From contig NZ_KQ947376.1 in the NCBI RefSeq assembly GCF_001484765.1, positions 186,001 to 250,000 of the forward strand: a stretch of 64,000 nt of DNA. The letters are read 5' to 3'. The DNA is from Entomohabitans teleogrylli. Its GTDB lineage: Bacteria > Pseudomonadota > Gammaproteobacteria > Enterobacterales > Enterobacteriaceae. Shown in pieces: positions 29,734-39,010 of this stretch. A program made the position numbers and the translations under genes. The notes below the pieces were generated by a model. It did no database searches and had not been told where the DNA came from. It saw only the letters and a program-made list of their open reading frames with translations. Positions within the stretch are counted from its first letter, which is position 1; each line of letters opens with the position of its first letter.

Positions 29734-30072
29734 CTATATCACCGCGGCGCAGGACTTGCGATACATGCCCGGCGGTTGCAGGAAGGTTTTGGAAAACAGG
29801 CGGGTAAAGGTTTGTTGGGAATCAAACCCGTATCTGATGCAGATTTCAAACACCGGCTCATTGGTGTCGCGCAGATCCCGGGCGGCGAGCGTCAGCTTAC
29901 GTTCGCGAATATAGCGGGCGAGATTTTGCCCGGTGTATTTCAGGAACATACGCTGCAGATGCCAGCGCGAATACCCGGCATGGCGCGACACGTCTTCAAT
30001 ACGCAACGGCTTGTCGAGATTTTTGTCAATCCAGACCAGCAGAGTTTCGATAACCTGAGCAGGTATATCCAT
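29734..30072 (-). CDS. ramA: RamA, AraC-family multidrug-resistance activator
   Basis: A 112-residue regulator of the MarA/SoxS/Rob type with two helix-turn-helix motifs and no sensor domain. It matches RamA in sequence (AQVIETLLVWID, RHAGYSRWHLQRMF, ARYIRERKLTLAARDLR, ICIRYGFDSQQTFTRLF, PPGMYRK) and in being divergent from ramR. RamA switches on acrAB, tolC and other marbox genes. Expression should be held down by RamR through the operator at 30319-30338. The known romA gene of Klebsiella is not between ramR and ramA here. Confidence 0.9.
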   Translation of the reverse strand: MDIPAQVIETLLVWIDKNLDKPLRIEDVSRHAGYSRWHLQRMFLKYTGQNLARYIRERKLTLAARDLRDTNEPVFEICIRYGFDSQQTFTRLFSKTFLQPPGMYRKSCAAVI

Positions 30073-30454
30073 AATGTTTCTCCCTTCGGAACAAAGTACC
30101 GACGCCCGAAACAGGGCGCTAAAACTGTGGCCGCCAGTGGCGGAAAAGGGTGATCCTTAAAACTGCGCGTCATCGCCACGACCCTGTTGCGATGGCGCTC
30201 TATGAGCGCGAGTACCAGAGTGTTGCTTCTGATTGGTCCTGCTGTATCCGTTATACTTCAGGCGGCAGGGCGTGGATTGTGTCCCCGCAACTTGAATTAT
30301 TCAGAGCGCACACTCATAATGAGTGAGTAGGCACTCATTATAGATGCGATGAATCTGTCGTCAAGCACAATTACGCATCACCGCGCCGCTTATTGCAGCC
30401 AGGCGGCTGGCATGTTTCAATCACGCATCATTTTGTCTGAGAGGGGGATATTGA
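30073..30454. other. ramA-ramR intergenic control region
   Basis: About 380 bp that must hold both divergent promoters. It contains the RamR operator. In Salmonella a small RNA is encoded in this interval; I cannot identify one here with confidence. Confidence 0.5.
30319..30338. promoter_or_regulatory. RamR operator
   Basis: ATGAGTG-N6-CACTCAT is the palindrome reported for RamR in the Salmonella ramA promoter, found here without a mismatch. A third half-site CACTCAT at 30311-30317 lies next to it and faces ATGAGTG with a two-base gap. Confidence 0.85.
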
Positions 30455-31042
30455 GTGGCTCGACCGAGGAGTGAGGATAAAAAAATGGCGTTGCTGGAAG
30501 CGGCGATCGGCGCGGTGGCTCGTTCCGGCGTCGTGGCCTCTACGGCACAGATAGCGCGCCAGGCCGGTGTGGCGGAAGGTACGCTGTTTCGCTATTACTC
30601 AACCAAAGATGAGTTACTCAATGAAGTATTTTTTCATCTCAAGCAGGGGCTGTGCCGGGCAATGATGGCTAATATGCCGCGCGATGTGGACATGAAATCC
30701 CGCACCCGCCAGGTGTGGAACAGCCTTATCGACTGGGGGCTGGCGAACCCGGTTTATCACCAGGCGATGCGCCAGTTGGCGGTTTCCGACAAGATCACTG
30801 TGGAAACGCACCAGCGCTGCGAAGAACTCTACCCGGAGCTACATGAACTGTCCCGGCACTGTATCAGTGACGAGTTTCTGCGGCCGGAAAACCGCCTGTT
30901 CGGCGATGCGATTTTCTTCAGCCTGGCGGAAACCACTATGGAGTTTGCCAGCGGGCACCCGGAACAGTCTGAATCGTTCAAAAGCATTGGCTTTGAGGCG
31001 ATATGGCGGGCACTTTCTGAATCAAGCGACGCAGGGCAATGA
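30455..31042 (+). CDS. ramR: RamR, TetR-family repressor of ramA
   Basis: 195 residues. The N-terminal TetR helix-turn-helix (ASTAQIARQAGVAEGTLFRYYSTKDELLNEVF) and the ligand domain (QLAVSDKITVET, GDAIFFSLAETTMEFA, GFEAIWRAL) match RamR of Salmonella and Klebsiella. RamR represses ramA and releases it on binding bile acids, dyes or drugs. The annotated start is a GTG (GTGGCTCGACCG) preceded by GAGAGGGGG. Loss of this gene is a known route to efflux-mediated resistance; here it appears intact. Confidence 0.9.
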   Translation: MARPRSEDKKMALLEAAIGAVARSGVVASTAQIARQAGVAEGTLFRYYSTKDELLNEVFFHLKQGLCRAMMANMPRDVDMKSRTRQVWNSLIDWGLANPVYHQAMRQLAVSDKITVETHQRCEELYPELHELSRHCISDEFLRPENRLFGDAIFFSLAETTMEFASGHPEQSESFKSIGFEAIWRALSESSDAGQ

Positions 31043-31077
31043 TACCCCGCGCCCGGTTCACTGCGCCCCGGGGCCGC

Positions 31078-32118
31078 TCAGGCAACCGGCAGGGTGCTCT
31101 GGCGGCGGGCTGATTCGATGCCCAATTCAATCAGACGCATCACATTGATAGCCTGGCTGGCGGGAACCGGATTCTCGCCGGTGCCGCGCACCGCGGCGCC
31201 AATCGCCGCATAGTAAGCCGGGTAGTTGCCAGGCTGCGTTGCCTGCGGTTGCTCGCGAAGCCCCTCGCCGCCGGCCAGGGTCAGGACGCCGTGGCGAGTA
31301 TCTTCTCCCCAGGCCGCTTCGCCGGGGCGCTGCCCCTGTTTCAGACACTCTTCCTGGGGATCGAGCCCGTATTTCACATAGCTGCCTTTCCGCCCGTGCA
31401 CCACGTAGCGCGGGGACTCGGCGGCCGCCAGTACGGTACCGTGTAGCACCACCCGACGCTCGGGCCAGGAGAGAATAGCGTGGAAATAGTCGGTGGCCTG
31501 GGCCCCCGGGCGTAACTGCGCCAGATCGGCAGTAATGGCGGTCGGCATACCGAACAACACCAGCGCCTGATCGATCAGATGCGGCGCCAGATCGTACCAG
31601 ATACCGCTACCGGCGCCGCCCTGTTCGCGCCAGCGCTGGCGGATTTCCGGGCGCCAGCGGTCAAAATGGGACTCCAGATACACCACCTCGCCGAGGGTGT
31701 CCTGCTCCACCAGCCCGCGCAGGGTCAGGAAATCGCTGTCCCAGCGGCGGTTATGAAATACCGACAGAATCAACTGACGCTGCTGAGCCAGCGCTTCCAG
31801 CTCCCGGGCTTCGGCGAGGGTAACGGTGAAAGGCTTGTCCACCACCACGTGTTTACCGGCCTCCAGCGCCGCTTTCGCCAGCGGGAAATGGGTATCGTTC
31901 GGGGTGGGGATAACAATCAAATCCAGCGTCGGATCGTTGATTAAATCCTGCGGGTCTGCCTGCACCCGGACTTGCGGCCAGTCGACGGCGACTTTATCCG
32001 CATTACTACTGGAAATCGCCGCCAGCTCCATCTGCGGCGTGGCGTTGATAAGCGGCGCGTGAAAAGTTTTACTGGCATAGCCATAGCCCAGCAGGCCGAC
32101 GCGAACGGGAGCAGTCAT
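31078..32118 (-). CDS. ydgJ: Gfo/Idh/MocA-family oxidoreductase YdgJ
   Basis: The ATG at 32118 follows GAGGAAATCAC and gives 346 residues; the longer frame to 32151 lacks a site. The N-terminal Rossmann fold (VGLLGYGYASKTFHAPLI) is followed by the EKP-equivalent motif VVDKPFTV near residue 95 and FHNRRWDSDFLTL. It is closely similar to E. coli YdgJ throughout. It is a predicted NAD(P)-dependent sugar or polyol dehydrogenase of unknown substrate. It converges with ramR and diverges from the AEC permease gene. Confidence 0.92.
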   Translation of the reverse strand: MTAPVRVGLLGYGYASKTFHAPLINATPQMELAAISSSNADKVAVDWPQVRVQADPQDLINDPTLDLIVIPTPNDTHFPLAKAALEAGKHVVVDKPFTVTLAEARELEALAQQRQLILSVFHNRRWDSDFLTLRGLVEQDTLGEVVYLESHFDRWRPEIRQRWREQGGAGSGIWYDLAPHLIDQALVLFGMPTAITADLAQLRPGAQATDYFHAILSWPERRVVLHGTVLAAAESPRYVVHGRKGSYVKYGLDPQEECLKQGQRPGEAAWGEDTRHGVLTLAGGEGLREQPQATQPGNYPAYYAAIGAAVRGTGENPVPASQAINVMRLIELGIESARRQSTLPVA

Positions 32119-32405
32119 GTGATTTCCTCGTGAGTTAGAGTGTTCTGGCATACAACCCTTTGCGCCAGAAACTAAAATGTAATCGATTACTTTTTAAATT
32201 GCTATCTTTAAACCTGGCGAGCGGCCATGCGGCGCGCAGAGGGCGTACGGCCGTAAGCGGCAGTCTGCCCCGGATCATCGCGTCGAGTACCAAAGTCACA
32301 TCAGGCGAACGCCCAGGGCGCTTTGTCCAGTCAACCCACTGACGGCGCAGCGGGAATCCCCTATACTGCCTGGTCAGTTGGCGTCAGAAGGAAGCGAGTT
32401 GGATA

Positions 32406-33374
32406 ATGGAGACAGTGAGTTTTTTCGGGCAACTTTCCCACCAGGTGGTGCTGTCGTCACCGCTATTTATTCTGATAGCCACCGGCTATGGACTGGGGCG
32501 CTTCGCCGGCTGGCCGGCCTCGGTCAATGAGGGGCTGAACCGCTTCTGTTTTACCGTGGCGTTGCCGTGCATGCTGTTTAAGGTGATGAGCCAGTTTTAC
32601 CAGAGCCCGGCGGTGGATGTGCGTCTGCTGGTCGCCTATTTTGGCGGCTGCTTTGTGGTTTATCTGGTGGGGAGGCTGCTGGCGAAATATACCTTCCGCC
32701 TGGCGCCGGTCTCCGCGCCGGTGTTCGCCCTTGGCGGCATCTTCTCCAACAATGTAATGCTCGGCATTCCGGTGGCGACGATTTTGCTCGGCACCGCGGC
32801 GCTGCCCTCGGTGGCGCTGGTGTTGGTGTTTAACAGCCTGATCCTCTGGACGCTGGTGACGGTGTCGGTGGAGTGGGCGCGCAATGGCAGCCTGTCGGTG
32901 TCCGGGATCCTCGCCACCCTGGCCAGCGTACTGCGCAATCCGATTATTATCGGTATTTTTACCGGCTTTGCCTGGAGTCTGTTGCAGCGCCCGCTGCCGG
33001 TGATTATTGATACTCCGGTGTCGATGCTCGGCCAGGTCTCGGCGCCGCTCTCGCTGGTGACGCTCGGAATGAGTCTGTCGCGCTATAAAATCAAGCAGGG
33101 GCTGCGGGAAAGCTACACTATCTGCGCGCTGAAATTGCTGCTGCTGCCGCTGGTTATCTGGGGGATCGCGCTGCTGGTGAATCTGCCGGTGCAGGAGAGC
33201 CTGGTGGTGGTACTGCTGGGATCGATGGCGGTCGGCGTCAATGTTTACCTGATGGCGCAGAAATTTAATGTGATGCAGGGGGAAACCGCCACCGCGATGC
33301 TGATCACCACGGTACTGTCGACGGTGACCACGCCGCTGCTGATGCTGGCGATGAATGGATTTTACGGCGCTTAG
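32406..33374 (+). CDS. AEC-family permease
   Basis: A 322-residue membrane protein with about ten transmembrane helices, of the auxin efflux carrier family (as E. coli YfdV and malate permease MleP). Motifs include the broken helix ALPCMLFKVMSQ and its repeat SAPLSLVTLGMSL. Bacterial AEC proteins move carboxylates such as malate or malonate. It is a single gene, converging on the lhgO-type gene. The substrate cannot be told, but carboxylate transport would fit the 2-hydroxyglutarate operon opposite. Confidence 0.85.
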   Translation: METVSFFGQLSHQVVLSSPLFILIATGYGLGRFAGWPASVNEGLNRFCFTVALPCMLFKVMSQFYQSPAVDVRLLVAYFGGCFVVYLVGRLLAKYTFRLAPVSAPVFALGGIFSNNVMLGIPVATILLGTAALPSVALVLVFNSLILWTLVTVSVEWARNGSLSVSGILATLASVLRNPIIIGIFTGFAWSLLQRPLPVIIDTPVSMLGQVSAPLSLVTLGMSLSRYKIKQGLRESYTICALKLLLLPLVIWGIALLVNLPVQESLVVVLLGSMAVGVNVYLMAQKFNVMQGETATAMLITTVLSTVTTPLLMLAMNGFYGA

Positions 33375-33407
33375 CGGACGGCGGAATAGCCGCCCGCTGG
33401 CGGGCCG

Positions 33408-34592
33408 TCATGTCAGCCACGAGGCGACAATTTCGCGGCCAATTTCCAGAGAGGCGGTGGCCGCCGGGGAAGGCGCGTTACAGACGTGCAGCGAGCGTCG
33501 TCCTTTGACGATATGAAAATCATCCACCAGTTTGCCGTCGATGGTCAGCGCCTGGGCGCGCACTCCCGCGGGACCCGGGTGGATATCGCGCTCTTCCAGC
33601 GCCGGAATCAACTGGCGGGCGCTCTCCACAAAACGTTTTTTGCTCCATGAGCGCTGCATCTCCGCCATGCCTTCGCCAAAATAGCTGCGGGCGATCTTCC
33701 AGAATCCCGGCCAACTGAGCACATCCAGCGTATCACGCAGACTGATATCCGATTTTTTATAGCCTTCACGGCGCAGCGCCAGCACCGCGTTAGGGCCTAC
33801 GTCGCGTTTACCGTTATACATGCGCGTAAAATGTACCCCAAGGAACGGAAAGTCCGGATTAGGGACCGGGTAGATCAGGTGGTTGACCAGGTGGTTGCGG
33901 GAGCTGTCCATCACATAATATTCGCCGCGAAACGGGATAATACGCATATCCACCGGGTAGCCGGCCATGCGGGCAATACGGTCGCAGAACAGACCCGCGC
34001 AGTTGATTAACCAGCGCGCTTCGAAGCGCCCTTCAGTGGTGGTTACCCGCACCGACTGGCCCTGTTCCTCAATGGCGGTCACCGCGTGGCCGTAGCGGAT
34101 ATCGCTGCCGCGTTCGGTAATCAGCCGCGCCAGGGTGCTGGCGATTTCCCGGTAGTTGACGATACCGGCATCTGGCACCAGCAGCCCGGCGACGCCATTG
34201 ACGTAAGGTTCGCGGGCTTTCAGTTGCTCTTCGGTGAGTCGGCTGACCTGCAGGCCGTTCTCCAGCCCGCGCTGGTAGAGCTTTTCCAGCTCCGGCAGCT
34301 CTTCCGGGCGGGTCGCCACAATGGCTTTGCCGCAGCGATCGTGGAACAGCCCGTGCTGCCGGCAGAAGTCATAAATCGCCGTATTGCCTTTCTTAGCCAG
34401 TCGCGCCTTCAGGCTTCCGGGTTTGTAGTAGATACCGGAATGCACCACATTGCTGTTGCGTCCGGTCTGATGGATGGCAGGGGCAGTTTCCTTTTCGATA
34501 ATTAATATACGCACATCAGGATTTTGCTCCTGTAGCGCATTGGCGACGCCCAGTCCAACAATGCCGGCGCCGATAATCAGGTAGTCATACAT
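33408..34592 (-). CDS. lhgO: L-2-hydroxyglutarate oxidase/dehydrogenase (LhgO-type)
   Basis: A 394-residue FAD-dependent oxidoreductase of the DAO family. The FAD-binding GxGxxG motif is at the N-terminus (IIGAGIVGLGVA). HQTGRNSNVVHSGIYY, INCAGLFCDRIA and the C-terminal HVCNAPSPAATASLEIG match LhgO (YgaF). It oxidises L-2-hydroxyglutarate to 2-oxoglutarate and passes electrons to the quinone pool. It is slightly shorter than E. coli LhgO (422). It is the last gene of an operon, two bases after the GntR regulator gene. Here it is linked to a TRAP transporter and not to csiD/gab as in E. coli. Confidence 0.87.
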   Translation of the reverse strand: MYDYLIIGAGIVGLGVANALQEQNPDVRILIIEKETAPAIHQTGRNSNVVHSGIYYKPGSLKARLAKKGNTAIYDFCRQHGLFHDRCGKAIVATRPEELPELEKLYQRGLENGLQVSRLTEEQLKAREPYVNGVAGLLVPDAGIVNYREIASTLARLITERGSDIRYGHAVTAIEEQGQSVRVTTTEGRFEARWLINCAGLFCDRIARMAGYPVDMRIIPFRGEYYVMDSSRNHLVNHLIYPVPNPDFPFLGVHFTRMYNGKRDVGPNAVLALRREGYKKSDISLRDTLDVLSWPGFWKIARSYFGEGMAEMQRSWSKKRFVESARQLIPALEERDIHPGPAGVRAQALTIDGKLVDDFHIVKGRRSLHVCNAPSPAATASLEIGREIVASWLT

Positions 34593-34594
34593 AG

Positions 34595-35308
34595 TCAGTG
34601 TTTCCTGGCGTTTTGATGTTTGAGTTTCCGTTTCACATTGCTCAGATGGCGCAGCATCTCCAGTCCCGCCAACTGCGCATCACCTTCTCTGATGGCATGA
34701 TAAATTTGCTCATGTTCCTGAATAACCCGCTGGCGTTCGCTATCGTTGCCAAGGTTGTGCTGCAGGGAGTAGATCAGCGCGCCAAGATACAGCTCGTGCA
34801 TATTGTCGAGGATTTGCAGCAAAAACGGGTTATGGCTGGCCAGCATAATGGCGCGATGGAACTGGTAGTCTTCCTCGTGGCCGATCAGCTGTTTTTTCCC
34901 GGCGGTGCGTTTAAACGCCGCCAGCGCCTGCTCAATAATCTGCAGGTCAGCGTCGCTGCGCCGCGTGGCGGCCAGACTGGCCGCCTCTTTTTCGAGGATT
35001 TCGCGCATTTCCAGCAGGGCATTGACCTCATCAGCGCTGGCTATCTCCATTTTCAGCGGTGAGTATTCGGTCAGCAGCGAGTGGTTTTCCACGGTGTGAC
35101 CGCCTCCCTGACGCGACGAGACGATCCCGCTGATTTCCAGCATCCCCAACGCTTCACGCACCGGTACCCGACTGACGCCAAAAGCGTCAGCCAGTTCGTT
35201 TTCCGAGGGCAGCTTGCTGCCCACCGGATAGGTGCCGTCATGGATCTTCTCCTTAAGCTGATCGAGTATCTGATGCGACGCTTTATGACGGGTTACTTTT
35301 TTTATCAC
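34595..35308 (-). CDS. GntR-family (FadR/FCD) regulator
   Basis: 237 residues: a winged helix at the N-terminus (GSKLPSENELADAFGVSRVPVREALGMLE) and an all-helical FCD ligand domain with metal-ligand residues (LLEMREILEKEAA, FHRAIMLASHNPFLL, EHEQIYHAI). It overlaps the TRAP permease stop by 4 bp (ATGA). The perfect palindrome TTGTATACAA ahead of the first gene of the operon is the type of site bound by this subfamily, so it is probably an autoregulating sensor of the transported carboxylate. Confidence 0.88.
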   Translation of the reverse strand: MIKKVTRHKASHQILDQLKEKIHDGTYPVGSKLPSENELADAFGVSRVPVREALGMLEISGIVSSRQGGGHTVENHSLLTEYSPLKMEIASADEVNALLEMREILEKEAASLAATRRSDADLQIIEQALAAFKRTAGKKQLIGHEEDYQFHRAIMLASHNPFLLQILDNMHELYLGALIYSLQHNLGNDSERQRVIQEHEQIYHAIREGDAQLAGLEMLRHLSNVKRKLKHQNARKH

Positions 35309-37263
35309 TCCAGTTCACCTTGTGTCAGAGGGGGGGCGGCAGCCTGTTTTTTACGCCGGGCGAGGTGGCTGAGGGCGGCGACGCCGATCAAAGCCAGCCC
35401 GCTGATATCGGTATACAGACCGGGTTTAATCAGCAGCAGCGCGGCGCTAATCAACAGCAGGTTTTCCAGCCAGTTGGTCCGAATGCTCCAGAACTGGCTG
35501 GTGGCGGCGGACAGGGCGTAGATACCCACCAGGGCGCTGCCAATCATATGGATAACCGAAATAACGTTGATATCAGCGCCCTGCATTAACAGCATCGGGT
35601 TGTAGACCAGTATAAAGGGGATCACGAACCCGGGCAGCGCCAGCTTGACGGCGGTCCACGAGGTTTTCATCGGGTCGGAGCGGGCGATACTGGCGGCGGT
35701 ATAGCTGGCCAGCGCCACTGGCGGGGTGATATTGGACAGCGCGCCGAACCAGAAGACGAAGAAGTGGGCCGCCAGCGGGTTGACGCCTGCCTGAATCAGG
35801 ATCGGCGAAGCGGTCACCGCCACCACGATATACAGCGCCGTCGAGGGCAGTCCCATACTCAGAACGATGCACACCAGCATCACCACCAGCAGAATCAGCC
35901 ACAGGGTGCCGCCGGTCAGGGCTACGATATTAAAGGCGAGGGTGGAGCCGATACCGGTCATGGTCACCACACAGATAATAACGCCAATCGCCGCACAGGC
36001 CAGCGTGACCTGAATCGCGCCGCGCGCCGCTTCATTCAGGGCCCAGGCGATTTTCTTCGGCGTCATGCGCACCGAGGTATCCAGTGACAGCCAACTGGCG
36101 ACAATAATCGAAATAATCCCGAGAAAGCCAGCGTAAATCGGCGTACGTCCCATCAGCAGGGTGGCGATCACAATCACCAGCGGCAGCAGCAGCAGCCCGC
36201 GCTGTTTGAGGATCGCTTTCACCTGGGGAATATTCTCTTTACTGATCCCTTTAAGCCCCTGCTTTTTGGCTTCAAAGTCGATGGCGATGATCAACGCGGC
36301 GTAGTAAAGCAGCGCCGGAATGATCGCCGCGATCACAATGGTGCTGTACGAGATACCGAGGAACCCGGCCATAATGAACGCCGCCGCGCCCATGATTGGC
36401 GGCATGATCATCCCGCCGGTGGAGGCGGTGGCTTCAACAGCGCCGGCGAAGCGCGGCGTCAGGCCAATGGAGGTCATCAGCGGGATGGTGAAGGTGCCGG
36501 TAGTGGCGACATTGGCCACCGCGCTGCCGCTCAGCGAGCCGGTTAACGCCGAGGAGATCACCGCGACCTGCGCCGGGCCGCCGCGGCGCCGTCCGGCTAC
36601 CGCCATCGCCAGATCGTTAAACAGCAGAGTGGCGCCGCTGACGCTCAGGAAGGCGCCGAACAGAATAAACACCACAATTGCCGTCGAGGCGGTAGACAGC
36701 GTAATACCAAAGATCCCTTCGCTGGTCATAAACAGTCGGTACAGCAGGCGTTCGGCGGAAAAACCGGCGTGGCCGAAAATCCCGGGGAAATACTGCCCGA
36801 ACATGGCATAGATAATCGCAAATGTCGCAAGCCCGGGGATAAAGTAGCCGGTGGTGCGGCGCGCGCCTTCAAACAGCACCGCGATGCCGATGGCGGCCAT
36901 CACATAATCGGTAGTGTCGGGAATGCTTTTGCGCACGACGTGCAGGTCATAGTAGTAGAGGTAAAAATAGCCGTAAGCCACCAGCGTCAGGGCAATGAAC
37001 AGATAATCCCAGACGTTAAACGTCGGGGTGGCGTGGCGTTTCGAAAATGGAAACAGAATGAACCCGAGACACAGGATACCTATCAGAAAAATGGTATTAC
37101 GGTAGAACTCCTGGGAGTTAGACAGAGCGTTGGACCAGATGGCGTACAGCGAAATGGCAATCGCCAGCACCATGGTGATTTTCAGGTAAATGCCGGTCAG
37201 TTCGCGGCTGCCGGATCCGGCTTCTTTATCCAGATCCTGGGCGGAAACAGAGTGAGTGCTCAT
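35305..37263 (-). CDS. TRAP transporter permease, fused 4TM/12TM
   Basis: 652 residues. The N-terminal part is the small DctQ-like four-helix unit fused to a DctM-like large permease (for example SGSAVANVATTGTFTIPLM, GGMIMPPIMGAAAFIMAGFLG, GLPSTALYIVVAV, ITPPVALASYTAA). This fused form always works with a TAXI-type binding protein, encoded here 4 bp upstream. The system uses a sodium or proton gradient to import organic acids. It ends with an extra hydrophobic region. The operon context points to a C5 dicarboxylate such as 2-hydroxyglutarate, 2-oxoglutarate or glutarate. Confidence 0.92.
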   Translation of the reverse strand: MSTHSVSAQDLDKEAGSGSRELTGIYLKITMVLAIAISLYAIWSNALSNSQEFYRNTIFLIGILCLGFILFPFSKRHATPTFNVWDYLFIALTLVAYGYFYLYYYDLHVVRKSIPDTTDYVMAAIGIAVLFEGARRTTGYFIPGLATFAIIYAMFGQYFPGIFGHAGFSAERLLYRLFMTSEGIFGITLSTASTAIVVFILFGAFLSVSGATLLFNDLAMAVAGRRRGGPAQVAVISSALTGSLSGSAVANVATTGTFTIPLMTSIGLTPRFAGAVEATASTGGMIMPPIMGAAAFIMAGFLGISYSTIVIAAIIPALLYYAALIIAIDFEAKKQGLKGISKENIPQVKAILKQRGLLLLPLVIVIATLLMGRTPIYAGFLGIISIIVASWLSLDTSVRMTPKKIAWALNEAARGAIQVTLACAAIGVIICVVTMTGIGSTLAFNIVALTGGTLWLILLVVMLVCIVLSMGLPSTALYIVVAVTASPILIQAGVNPLAAHFFVFWFGALSNITPPVALASYTAASIARSDPMKTSWTAVKLALPGFVIPFILVYNPMLLMQGADINVISVIHMIGSALVGIYALSAATSQFWSIRTNWLENLLLISAALLLIKPGLYTDISGLALIGVAALSHLARRKKQAAAPPLTQGELE

Positions 37264-37267
37264 GATG

Positions 37268-38317
37268 TTATCCTCGCTGTGCGGTGGTGGTGTCCGCCAG
37301 AGTTTTGGCTTCCGGCGGCGTTAGCTCATCGGGAATGGCGATACCGACTTCACGGTAGTAGCGCCAGGCGCCGATGTGCAGCGGCACCCCTACGCCCTTG
37401 AGGGCATTTTCCAGGGAGATGTATTTCGCCGAACTGTGAACGCCATGGACCGCATCGAGATTTTCAAACATGGCTTTGGTCAGGGTGTAGACGGTCTTTT
37501 CATCGAGAAAGCGGGTGGTAGTGAGAATGTTTGGCTGAGCGATGGTATTGACCGCTTGTTTCTGGTTTGGATAGGTATCCGGGGCGATCACGAAGCGAAA
37601 CCATGAGTTGGCCACCTCGTTGATGGCTTCCAGTTGTTCGTCGGTCACGTCGAGCAGCCGGGCGCGGACGCCGCTGGCGTACATGTCGGTCACCGCGGAG
37701 GCGGGAACCCCGGCAGGGAGCGCGCCGCCGTCGAGACGTCCGTCGCGCATGGCGGAAATCGTGTCGCCGTAACCGAGGTATTCCGGATCGATGTTCTTTT
37801 TGCTGAGTTGTACGCCCTGCAGAATGATCATCGTGGATTGTTCGGTGCCGCTGGCCTGCGGTCCCACCGAATAACGGGTGGCGCCGATATCGCTGAGGTT
37901 GCCGCTGTTTAATTTGTTGTCCATCAGCACAAAGTGTTCGACGTTGGGCCACAGCATGGAAATGCTGCGTAAATCCTTATACGGTCGCCCCGCAAAATTG
38001 CGTACGCCTTCCCAGGCCTCGACCGCCATCAGGCTTTGCAGGATAGATAACTGGGCTTCGTTCTTTTGCATCAAATCGATGTTTTCGATCGAACCGGCGG
38101 ATGACTGACCGGTCACGTGCACGTCTTGTTCCTTCAGGGCGTTACTCCATACGTTGGCGAGTCCGACGCCGATAGGGTAGTAAGTGCCGCCCGTTGATGC
38201 GGTAGCGACCGAGAGAAAGGTTTTTCCCTCATTAGCGTTTTTACCGACAACGGCCAGCGTGACGACCAGCGCGATGCCGAGGATACCGCCGAGCAACTTG
38301 AATCTTTTGCTGTTCAT
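37268..38317 (-). CDS. TAXI-family TRAP solute-binding protein
   Basis: 349 residues with an N-terminal uncleaved anchor or signal (about residues 8-25). The TAXI signature SVATASTGGTYYPIGVGLANVW follows directly, then GQSSAGSIENI and the later GTEQSTMI and LDGGALPAGVPASAV. It captures the substrate in the periplasm for the fused TRAP permease. It is the first gene of the TRAP-gntR-lhgO operon, with TTGTATACAA about 60 bp ahead of its start. TAXI ligands known so far include glutamate and 2-oxoglutarate. Confidence 0.9.
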   Translation of the reverse strand: MNSKRFKLLGGILGIALVVTLAVVGKNANEGKTFLSVATASTGGTYYPIGVGLANVWSNALKEQDVHVTGQSSAGSIENIDLMQKNEAQLSILQSLMAVEAWEGVRNFAGRPYKDLRSISMLWPNVEHFVLMDNKLNSGNLSDIGATRYSVGPQASGTEQSTMIILQGVQLSKKNIDPEYLGYGDTISAMRDGRLDGGALPAGVPASAVTDMYASGVRARLLDVTDEQLEAINEVANSWFRFVIAPDTYPNQKQAVNTIAQPNILTTTRFLDEKTVYTLTKAMFENLDAVHGVHSSAKYISLENALKGVGVPLHIGAWRYYREVGIAIPDELTPPEAKTLADTTTAQRG

Positions 38318-38377
38318 TGTGTGCAGCCTCTCCAGGGGTGATGTTGTTATATATAGGGCTCAGATGACAAGCCCAAC

Positions 38378-38387
38378 TTGTATACAA
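38378..38387. promoter_or_regulatory. GntR/FadR-type operator
   Basis: TTGTATACAA is a perfect 10-bp palindrome of the TNGTNNNACNA type bound by FCD-class GntR proteins. It lies 61 bp upstream of the TAXI gene start, in the expected promoter region of the operon that encodes such a regulator. Confidence 0.6.
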
Positions 38388-38545
38388 CATGACAATATGC
38401 ACACCTAGCCGGTTGTGTTTAAAATGTGATCATGTATGAATAAATTGATATTGAAATGTTAAATGTTGGTGTTTGCGCAAACCCCGATAGTCGGTTGCGG
38501 CTATCGCTGTGGTTTTTTTGAGTACTAACGCGCGGTGGCGAAGAA

Positions 38546-39010
38546 TTAACGGCCCACCGGTGCCGGCATATCGGCGCGACACTGGGATCTCAGCCATTCA
38601 CTGAAGGCCCGAAAGCGCGGGCGGGCGAGGTTCTCTTTCGGGCAAATCAGGTCATAGCCGAACGGCGAAGCGACCGTTTGATCGCCAATGGCCACCAGTT
38701 TGCCGGCGGCGCTCAGCCGATCCGCAGAGGTCAGCCGGTGCTGCTGCTGGTAAGCCTCAGAGCAGACCGGCTGCAGGGTTTCCGCCATCAGACGCTCCTG
38801 ATGCAAATCGGGGTAGCGCGCCGCGCCGTAGTAGATGGCCAGATCCACGCGCTCTTCATTAAAATCCACCGTGCAGGCGCGCACCCGAAACTGCAAATTA
38901 AGGCCCGGCCACTGGGCCTGAAAATCCGCCAGAGTTCCTAAAGGCTGAAGAGGTGATGAGCGTCACGACGGCGAAGCACAGCCCGCAGCAGATTCATCCT
39001 GCCTTCTGCC
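38546..39010 (-). pseudogene. LysR-family regulator remnant
   Basis: The 116-codon frame ending at 38546 encodes pieces of a GcvA-like LysR effector domain: VDLAIYYGAARYPDLHQERLMAETLQPVCSEAY, then a jump to the C-terminal FGYDLICPKENLARPRFRAFSEWL. About 60 residues that normally lie between them are absent. Upstream the same frame continues as LADFQAQWPGLNLQ, and a shifted frame shows VTLITSSAF, another typical LysR piece. The DNA-binding N-terminus is gone. Several deletions have therefore removed function. Confidence 0.7.

Noticed and set aside
35573..36811. Long ORFs on both strands inside the TRAP permease gene
   Set aside because: They are frames antisense or shifted to a well-supported 652-residue membrane protein.
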